Below, piece after piece: positions 1 to 5,195 of a DNA stretch of 24,727 nucleotides. The position numbers were made by a program, and so were the translations under genes. The stretch is from UBA4416 sp046594225 (GTDB lineage: Bacteria; Bacteroidota; Bacteroidia; B-17B0; Aurantibacillaceae), in the NCBI GenBank assembly GCA_046594225.1, contig JBKJPW010000039.1, positions 1 to 24,727 of the forward strand, read 5' to 3'. Under the pieces are notes generated by a model. That model saw nothing but the letters and a program-made list of their open reading frames with translations. It did not search any database and was not told where the DNA came from. Numbering within the stretch: the stretch's first letter is position 1; every line of letters starts with the position of its first letter.

Positions 1-1
1 T

Positions 2-790
2 GTGTGGGTATTAAAATTAAATACAACTGGAGACACATTATGGCGGAAATTTTATGGAGGAAGTGCTGAAGATTTTGGGAATCAAATTATTGAACATCCA
101 AGTGGAGATTTATATATTGCTGGTGGAACAGCATCGTTTGGAGTTGGTAAACTTGACGGTTACGCTCTTAAATTAGATAACACAGGTATTGAGATATCCC
201 ATCAAGAACATGGTTATGCTGGTTATGATGAAGAATTTACTTCTTTCATTTTTTCTAAAAGAAATCCAAATATTATTGGGTTTATGGAAAAAGAATTTTT
301 TTCAGGATTTAATTTGCAATTTAAATTGTTTGAATGGACAACAAATCTTGGATATATTAACGGAACAGATTATGGTTCTATAGACAATGATGAAACTTTT
401 AAAATCATTGCAACAAAGGATAAAGGTTATGCTTGTATCGGGTACACAAAAGGATATGGCGCTTTGCTCTCTGATGTTTATTTTTTAAAATCAGATTCAA
501 CCTTAGTAGGAAGCTCAAGTATAGTATCTGTTTATGAGTCGCCTTCAAATGATAATATTATTAAGAAATTTCCTAATCCAGCTTCAAACGAAATAAATTT
601 TGTTTCAAATATTGATATTAAGAAAGGAATTGTAAGAGTTTATGATATTATTGGTAATCAAATCTCATTGATTGATAATGTGAAGTTTATTTCTAATAAT
701 CATTTTATTCTTAATACAAGTGAGTTTAAAGATGGGATTTATTTTGTAAGTATTGCCAACAGGGTAGAGAAAATATCTATCATTCATTAA
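2..790 (+). CDS. T9SS-secreted protein, 3' part (5' end outside window)
   Basis: This is the last ~262 codons of a larger gene; the reading frame is open to the window edge and the first GTG is probably an internal Val, not a start. The N-terminal part resembles the repeats of secreted Bacteroidota proteins in which a WVLKL strand is followed by a Trp and a GGS turn, then a further YIAGGT strand, probably beta-propeller-like blades. Residues ~185-262 form a type A T9SS sorting domain: a KFPNPASNEI opening, a VYDIIGNQI strand, and a GIYFVSI strand before a short basic end. Such domains send the protein through the outer membrane and are cleaved on the way. The substrate or role is not recognisable. 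The stop codon overlaps the stop of the convergent acyltransferase gene by four bases. Confidence 0.8.
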   Translation: MWVLKLNTTGDTLWRKFYGGSAEDFGNQIIEHPSGDLYIAGGTASFGVGKLDGYALKLDNTGIEISHQEHGYAGYDEEFTSFIFSKRNPNIIGFMEKEFFSGFNLQFKLFEWTTNLGYINGTDYGSIDNDETFKIIATKDKGYACIGYTKGYGALLSDVYFLKSDSTLVGSSSIVSVYESPSNDNIIKKFPNPASNEINFVSNIDIKKGIVRVYDIIGNQISLIDNVKFISNNHFILNTSEFKDGIYFVSIANRVEKISIIH

Positions 791-1860
791 TAATAATTTT
801 TCTTTAATTTTAATATTGGTTTTTCTATTACAAACCAAGATATTGACGCTAAAATTACTGTTAAACAAATCCAGTAAATAACTCTGATAGATTGGTGATC
901 TGTTGGAGGCAATTTTTGAGCAAAAAAATTATAAAACATATCAGGCATAAAATTATGAATGATATAGATTCCATAACTAATCTTCCCTAGATAAAGAGCT
1001 ACCTTATTTTCGAAGGCAATTTTAATTATATTATTAAACTTATTTTGAGCTGCTATACCAACCATAAAAAAGTAAATTAACGAAGTATAAAAATTATTCA
1101 ATAAAGAATCAAATTGAGGAGTCAAAATATTAGGAAAAATGAATAGAGGGATGTAACAAATAATTAAGAAAAGTAATACTTTTTTATTTAAGATTTTCTC
1201 AAAAATCATTAAATGATTTAATTGTAAATAAGCTAAAAGTGCTCCCATCCCTAATGAATCAAAGCAACTTATTAAAAAAGCATTTGATCCAATTTGATAA
1301 GGCGTGTAATTTAAAAAATAAAATTTACTAAATAATGATAGGATAATAAATGATATAATAATAAAAAGAAATTTATTTTTTTTTACAAAAAACAGTATAA
1401 AAGGCCATATCAAATAAAATTGTTCCTCTACAGCTAATGACCATAAATGAGTTCTGTTTCCAATATATGTATTATGAAAAGTCATGTATATATTGGTTGT
1501 ATATGTCAGTAAATAAACACTGTAATCTTTTATTTCATTATATCTATACAGAAAAAGAAAAATAATTGCAAGAAAATAAATAGGGAAAATTCTTAAAGTC
1601 CTTTTTACAAAAAAGTTTTTTATTTCTTTATTAATAGTTGTTGTTTTATTTTCAATTTCATTTCTTTTATTTAGTAATATGTGGCTAATTAAATAACCAC
1701 TGATTACAAAAAATAAATTTACACCAGTAGCAAAAGGAATTTTTTTAATTGGGACGCAACAAGAATTAAAAATTTCATAATGTGCAATTATAACACCCAG
1801 AACTGCAAAGCACCTAAGTCCGTCAATTTGAACTATATATTTTAGTCTGTTATCTGACAT
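787..1860 (-). CDS. Acyltransferase 3 family membrane protein (OafA/OatA-like)
   Basis: A 357-residue polytopic membrane protein of the acyltransferase-3 family, which moves acetyl or other acyl groups across the inner membrane onto surface sugars such as O-antigen, peptidoglycan or exopolysaccharide. The family signature is clear. R16 and H27 in the first helix have the R-x10-H spacing. FVISGY lies in the next helix, an RxxR motif (RTLR) sits in the loop after it, and LWSLAVEEQFYLIWP follows. About ten hydrophobic helices can be counted, and the chain ends in a short basic tail (KLKKNYY). There is no C-terminal SGNH domain. The gene is very rich in A/T runs, more than the housekeeping genes to its right, which fits an accessory surface-modification gene. 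The acceptor sugar cannot be told from the sequence. Confidence 0.9.
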   Translation of the reverse strand: MSDNRLKYIVQIDGLRCFAVLGVIIAHYEIFNSCCVPIKKIPFATGVNLFFVISGYLISHILLNKRNEIENKTTTINKEIKNFFVKRTLRIFPIYFLAIIFLFLYRYNEIKDYSVYLLTYTTNIYMTFHNTYIGNRTHLWSLAVEEQFYLIWPFILFFVKKNKFLFIIISFIILSLFSKFYFLNYTPYQIGSNAFLISCFDSLGMGALLAYLQLNHLMIFEKILNKKVLLFLIICYIPLFIFPNILTPQFDSLLNNFYTSLIYFFMVGIAAQNKFNNIIKIAFENKVALYLGKISYGIYIIHNFMPDMFYNFFAQKLPPTDHQSIRVIYWICLTVILASISWFVIEKPILKLKKNYY

Positions 1861-1883
1861 AAACGAGATGGATTATTTTATAT

Positions 1884-1917
1884 AAAAAATGCAATCTTTA
1901 CAAAGATTGCATTTTTT
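1884..1917. terminator. Hairpin terminator downstream of the queA relic
   Basis: Two 16-nt arms (1884-1899 and 1902-1917) are perfect reverse complements with A/T runs at both outer ends, so it can act in either direction. It lies 21 nt beyond the relic stop codon of the duplicated queA end, the same distance as between the intact queA stop and its own hairpin, although the hairpin sequences differ. It may be the original queA terminator. Confidence 0.75.
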
Positions 1918-1938
1918 AATAATATTCAAATAATTTTT

Positions 1939-2093
1939 TTACAATATCAACATCGCATCTCTATAAGAGTAAAAGCGATATTTTTCTTTAATAGCTTCTT
2001 TGTAGGCTTTCATTACTAAATCATAACCACCAAATGCCTCTAATGCATTAATAAAGTAAATTCTGGCATGTGAAAGTTGGTTACCATACAATT
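1939..2093 (-). pseudogene. Decayed duplicate of the queA 3' end
   Basis: This 155-nt stretch matches the last ~51 codons and stop of the intact queA (2692-2846) with about a dozen differences. The match includes the sequence encoding the C-terminal YKEAIKEKYRFYSY block and the TAA stop (1939-1941). It lacks one base relative to queA around 2036-2055, which shifts the frame. It has no start codon or gene body and ends abruptly at 2093, where a 10-bp inverted repeat begins. It is therefore a non-coding relic. Its position, on the far side of hicBA from queA, suggests it is the displaced original gene end left when the cassette came in. Confidence 0.9.
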
Positions 2094-2120
2094 TGTGATT
2101 TAAAGTGAAAAAATCACAAA
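2092..2120. repeat. 10-bp perfect inverted repeat at the relic/hicBA junction
   Basis: Arms 2092-2101 (TTTGTGATTT) and 2111-2120 (AAATCACAAA) with a 9-nt loop. It starts exactly where similarity to queA stops and lies just upstream of the hicB promoter. It could be an operator for the antitoxin, a terminator, or the trace of a recombination site. The sequence alone does not decide between these. Confidence 0.6.
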
Positions 2121-2133
2121 CTAAGCCCTCACG

Positions 2134-2163
2134 TTGGTTTTATTAAAAAATGTATTATCTTTA
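2134..2163 (+). promoter_or_regulatory. Bacteroidota-type promoter of hicBA
   Basis: A -33 TTG (2134-2136) is followed, after exactly 19 nt, by TATCTTTA (2156-2163), which matches TAnnTTTG at all but the last base. Transcription would start about at the ATG at 2168, giving a leaderless or nearly leaderless mRNA. This argues against the upstream in-frame ATG at 2150, which lies just before the -7 box, between the two promoter elements. Confidence 0.6.
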
Positions 2164-2167
2164 CATT

Positions 2168-2416
2168 ATGAAAATTCCACATTCAATTCCAGTAACTTTT
2201 ATTTTAGAGTTTGACAAAGAATCAGGATATTATGCTTCACAAATAAAGGAATATCCTAACGTTATTTCACAAGGTAAAACAAAAAAAGAAGCTATTGATA
2301 ATGCTATTGATGCTTTTATGGAATTTATAGAAATGTATAAGCAAAAGCCCTTAACAAGAGTTAGAGCTACTCAAAATAGAATAATTATGCCATCAAACAT
2401 ATTGATACACGCATAA
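2168..2416 (+). CDS. hicB: HicB-family antitoxin
   Basis: An 82-residue HicB-like antitoxin, predicted to bind and neutralise the HicA mRNA interferase. The partial RNase H-like fold is visible: a strand (VTFILEFDKESGYYAS), the YPNVISQGKTKKEA turn typical of HicB, then a helix (IDNAIDAFMEFIEMY). After this only a short tail (RATQNRIIMPSNILIHA) follows. No helix-turn-helix or ribbon-helix-helix can be seen, so autoregulation, if any, would need another part. The start at 2168 is preferred because the promoter -7 box ends at 2163; an ATG at 2150 would add six residues. The gene is three bases upstream of hicA and comes first, the reverse of the classical hicA-hicB order. Confidence 0.85.
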   Translation: MKIPHSIPVTFILEFDKESGYYASQIKEYPNVISQGKTKKEAIDNAIDAFMEFIEMYKQKPLTRVRATQNRIIMPSNILIHA

Positions 2417-2419
2417 TTT

Positions 2420-2611
2420 ATGGTTAAGTACAGAGATTTTATTTCCCATTTAAAAAAATGTGATTGTAAATTATTAAGAGAAGGTTCTAACCACGAGATT
2501 TGGCACAAAGGAGATAAACAAACATCTGTACCACGACATCCACAAATTAATAAAATAACATGCTGGGCAATTTGTAAGCAGTTAGGGATTTCAAAATATC
2601 CAGTTCGTTAA
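2420..2611 (+). CDS. hicA: HicA-family toxin (mRNA interferase)
   Basis: A 63-residue HicA toxin with a double-stranded-RNA-binding-like fold that cleaves mRNA and halts translation when free of HicB. The family features are present in order: an N-terminal helix (YRDFISHLKK), the strand pair with the catalytic His in REGSNHEIW, the TSVPRHPQINKIT strand/loop, and a C-terminal helix (CWAICKQLGIS). Length is normal for the family. Nothing essential looks lost, so the toxin is probably active. It is co-transcribed with hicB, three bases upstream. The pair sits between the two queA ends as a small foreign cassette. Confidence 0.88.
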   Translation: MVKYRDFISHLKKCDCKLLREGSNHEIWHKGDKQTSVPRHPQINKITCWAICKQLGISKYPVR

Positions 2612-2637
2612 AATTTAATTAATAATTTTCTCAAAAA

Positions 2638-2670
2638 AAAAGCCATCAACTAAATCTAGTGATGGCTTTT
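2638..2670. terminator. Terminator between hicA and queA (bidirectional)
   Basis: Arms 2638-2648 and 2660-2670 are perfect 11-bp complements (core AGCCATCA / TGATGGCT) with an 11-nt loop. Read on the minus strand it is followed by eight T, so it is a good end for queA. Read on the plus strand it has a shorter T run after hicA. Confidence 0.8.
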
Positions 2671-2691
2671 CAAATAAATAGTTTATTGTAT

Positions 2692-2846
2692 TTACAAAAT
2701 CAACATCGCATCTCCATACGAGTAAAAGCGATATTTTTCTTTAATAGCTTCTTTGTAGGCTTTCATTACTAAATCATAACCGCCAAATGCTGCTACCTGC
2801 ATTAGCAAAGTAGATTCTGGCATATGAAAGTTGGTTACCATACAAT
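2692..2846. repeat. Direct repeat copy B (intact queA 3' end)
   Basis: The functional partner of the relic at 1939-2093, in the same orientation. The two copies start 753 bp apart and bracket hicBA. Recombination between them would delete the cassette and leave a fused queA end. Confidence 0.88.
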
Positions 2847-3741
2847 TAGCTACCGAGAAATCATAAGGAGGAAAAATAAATTTATTTGTCCAACCACTGT
2901 AAGGGTTTACATGACCAGTTGTAGAAACTGAAGATTCGAGAGAGCGCATAACGGTTGTTCCAACAGCGCACACTTTTTTCTTTTTATCTTTTCCGTTATT
3001 AATTATTTTACAAGCTTCTTCAGTAATAATAGCTTCTTCGCTATCCATTTTATGTTTAGTTAAGTCTTCTACTTCAACCATTCTAAAAGTACCAAGGCCA
3101 ATATGTAAAGTTACATTAGCGTAATTAATACCTTTAATTTCTAAACGTTTTAATAATTCGCGGCTAAAATGTAAACCAGCAGTAGGAGCAGCTACAGCGC
3201 CTTCATTTTTAGCAAAAACCGTTTGGTAACGCTCAATATCGCTTTCTTCAACTTCACGCTTAATATATTTAGGTAAAGGCGTTTCACCTAAATCGTATAA
3301 TGCTTTTCTAAAATCTTCATAAGGTCCGTCAAATAAAAAACGTAAGGTTCTTCCTCTAGATGTTGTATTATCAATTACTTCAGCTACAACGTTATCATTT
3401 TCGCCAAAATATAATTTATTTCCAATACGGATTTTACGAGCAGGATCAACTAAAACGTCCCATAAACGGCTTTCAGCGTTTAATTCGCGTAATAAAAAAA
3501 CTTCAATTTTTGCACCAGTTTTTTCTTTATTTCCGTACATACGTGCAGGAAAAACTTTGGTATCGTTCAACACCATTACATCGCCATCATCAAAATAATT
3601 GATAATATCTTTAAATTTTTTGTGAGTAATTTTTCCTGTAGCTCTGTCAAGAACCATTAATTTACTTTCGTCACGATTTTTTGCGGGATGTTCTGCCAAT
3701 AATTCTTTTGGCAGATTGAATTTGAACATGGATAACTTCAT
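2692..3741 (-). CDS. queA: S-adenosylmethionine:tRNA ribosyltransferase-isomerase
   Basis: QueA transfers and isomerises the ribosyl part of SAM onto preQ1 in tRNA, giving epoxyqueuosine at the wobble position of tRNAs for Asn, Asp, His and Tyr. Recognisable blocks are the N-terminal FNLPKELLAEHPA, RDESKLMVLDR, VMVLNDTKVFPAR, AAPTAGLHFS, HIGLGTFRMVEVED, MRSLES and the C-terminal MPESTLLMQVAAF. The start is taken at the ATG at 3741 (MKLSMFKFNLP), which gives 349 residues and matches where the family begins; a TTG further upstream (3768) would add nine unconserved residues. The last 155 bases are the intact copy of a duplicated segment flanking hicBA. The gene has its own promoter-like box and two hairpins in its leader. 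Confidence 0.96.
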   Translation of the reverse strand: MKLSMFKFNLPKELLAEHPAKNRDESKLMVLDRATGKITHKKFKDIINYFDDGDVMVLNDTKVFPARMYGNKEKTGAKIEVFLLRELNAESRLWDVLVDPARKIRIGNKLYFGENDNVVAEVIDNTTSRGRTLRFLFDGPYEDFRKALYDLGETPLPKYIKREVEESDIERYQTVFAKNEGAVAAPTAGLHFSRELLKRLEIKGINYANVTLHIGLGTFRMVEVEDLTKHKMDSEEAIITEEACKIINNGKDKKKKVCAVGTTVMRSLESSVSTTGHVNPYSGWTNKFIFPPYDFSVANCMVTNFHMPESTLLMQVAAFGGYDLVMKAYKEAIKEKYRFYSYGDAMLIL

Positions 3742-3769
3742 ACTTCTTATAATTTTTATATAAGACAAT

Positions 3770-3818
3770 AATGAAATAGAATAATTAAGAGCTATTTCAT
3801 TAATCTTACGGGATTAAT
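3770..3818 (-). promoter_or_regulatory. Two overlapping hairpins in the queA leader
   Basis: On the transcript of queA, a 7-bp stem (3812-3818 with 3799-3805, loop 6 nt) comes first. It is followed by a perfect 10-bp stem (3792-3801 with 3770-3779, loop 12 nt). The two stems share bases 3799-3801, so both cannot be fully formed at once. No known riboswitch class was recognised; a preQ1 riboswitch was considered and not supported. Confidence 0.4.
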
Positions 3819-3825
3819 ACGGTCG

Positions 3826-3833
3826 CAAAAATA
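3826..3833 (-). promoter_or_regulatory. -7 box of queA promoter
   Basis: On the minus strand this reads TATTTTTG, a full match to TAnnTTTG, about 85 nt before the queA start. No clear -33 TTG is seen at the usual distance. The predicted transcript would begin at the first leader hairpin. Confidence 0.45.
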
Positions 3834-3983
3834 TACCATGAAAATGCGTTTGTAACATACTTAAGGTAATAATAAGAGTTTGACAGTCAGTATATTGCAA
3901 TTCTATTTAGACTTATAATTAACATTATGTTAAATAGTAATGTTTATTATACATAAATAAAATACTATCAAACACCTAAATGA

Positions 3984-5123
3984 TTAAAGTTCTTCTACTG
4001 CCAATTTCCCTACTAAAGATCCTATAGCAACTCCCATTCCTCCCATTCGAACTGCACAAACAATATTGGGAGAAATTTTTTTGATAATTGGTCTTTTTTC
4101 ATCACCCACTCCCATAATACCACACCAACGCTGTTCAATTTCAAACGGCGTATTTGGTAAAATAACAGTCTTTAAAAGTTTTTCTAAATTGGCTTGAATT
4201 TTAGGATTAAGTTGAATATCGCTAGTGGTTTCCTTTTCAAAATCTAAATTTCGTCCACCACCAAACAGAACTCGTTTTCCAATATTTCTAAAATAATAAT
4301 ACCCTTCATCGTAATGAAAGGTTCCTTTTAATTTAAGATGATGAATGGGTTTTGTTATTAAAACTTGTGCTCTGGCAGGTTTAACATCTTTTACCTTTAA
4401 TAACTCTTTTGCAAATCCATTAGTAGCAATAATAACTGACTTCGCTTTTAAATCGCCAATTGAGCTTTGTAAAACAACTCCTGTATTTAAATCCTGTAAT
4501 TTTGTAACAGATATAGAGTTTAAAATAATAATACCCTTACTTAATGCTAGTTGAATGAGGTTTTGCATCATTTTTCCAGTATCGATTTGCCCTTCTTTTT
4601 TATTTAAGATTAAGCCCTTAATCTGTTTAAATTGAAAGTTTTCAATTTTCTTATTTTCAATACTATAGGTGCTTTTTACACCTACAAAAGACTTAAGGTG
4701 TTTATTAAAATTGTCAATTGAATGACTACAATCTTCAAATCTACTTTTATTATCAAATAGCTCATATCCTCCATACTCTTTATAATCGATATGTTTATCG
4801 CTTAACCTTTTTCTTAAAAGTTCTAGTCCTTTTATTCTCATTTCAACTGTTTGCCACACTGTATCTTCTGTACTTTTTTTCAAATCAGCTAATAGCTCGC
4901 TTACACTACCAAAACAGGCAAAACCTGCATTTTTAGTGCTAGCACCATGAGGTAAAATACCCCTTTCTAAAATTACGATTTTGGCATTTTTATATTTCTC
5001 TTTATAGTTAATAGCGGCATTTAAACCCACTATTCCACTTCCAACAACTATAAGGTCGATATCAGTAAAATAAGTTTGGGTTTCCCAAAAGCTAAAATTT
5101 GTTTCAATTGTCTTTTTGTGCAT
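3984..5123 (-). CDS. FAD-dependent oxidoreductase, D-amino-acid/glycine oxidase (DAO) family
   Basis: A 379-residue flavoprotein of the DAO superfamily, which oxidises amines or amino acids. The N-terminal dinucleotide-binding fold is clear: strand IDLIVVGSGIVGLNAA (GxGxxG near residues 28-33), then an acidic end of the second strand in IVILERG, then the family block PHGASTKNAGFACFGS. A mid-chain strand-turn block ends in SVIIATNGFAKELL. The substrate half contains GYYYFRNIGKRVLFGGGRN, and the C-terminal FAD strand carries MGGMGVAIGS. No signal peptide is present, so it is cytoplasmic. The real substrate cannot be told; DadA-like, glycine oxidase-like and gamma-glutamylputrescine oxidase-like enzymes share these motifs. 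It is divergent from the repeat-protein gene at 5196, with 72 bp between starts. Confidence 0.85.
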   Translation of the reverse strand: MHKKTIETNFSFWETQTYFTDIDLIVVGSGIVGLNAAINYKEKYKNAKIVILERGILPHGASTKNAGFACFGSVSELLADLKKSTEDTVWQTVEMRIKGLELLRKRLSDKHIDYKEYGGYELFDNKSRFEDCSHSIDNFNKHLKSFVGVKSTYSIENKKIENFQFKQIKGLILNKKEGQIDTGKMMQNLIQLALSKGIIILNSISVTKLQDLNTGVVLQSSIGDLKAKSVIIATNGFAKELLKVKDVKPARAQVLITKPIHHLKLKGTFHYDEGYYYFRNIGKRVLFGGGRNLDFEKETTSDIQLNPKIQANLEKLLKTVILPNTPFEIEQRWCGIMGVGDEKRPIIKKISPNIVCAVRMGGMGVAIGSLVGKLAVEEL

Positions 5124-5195
5124 AATTTTTGTAATCCGCTTTATGGAATTTTAGTTAAATTTAAACCTTTATACAAAACTACAGCTTTGTACTTT

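Noticed and set aside
787..790. Overlapping stop codons of convergent genes (also at 8530-8533) as a regulatory feature
   Set aside because: Such four-base convergent overlaps are common in compact genomes; nothing else suggests antisense control.
2150..2167. ATG at 2150 as the start of hicB
   Set aside because: It lies just before the likely -7 promoter box, so it would not be in the mRNA; residues from 2168 match the usual start of HicB.
3742..3768. TTG at 3768 as the start of queA
   Set aside because: The conserved N-terminus begins at the ATG at 3741, and the extra residues are unlike the family.
3770..3818. preQ1 riboswitch before queA
   Set aside because: The two stems do not show the small H-type pseudoknot layout or the conserved core of known preQ1 classes.
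5076..5195. ATG at 5076 as the start of the repeat-protein gene
   Set aside because: It would put 40 residues before an evident signal peptide and overlap the divergent oxidoreductase gene.
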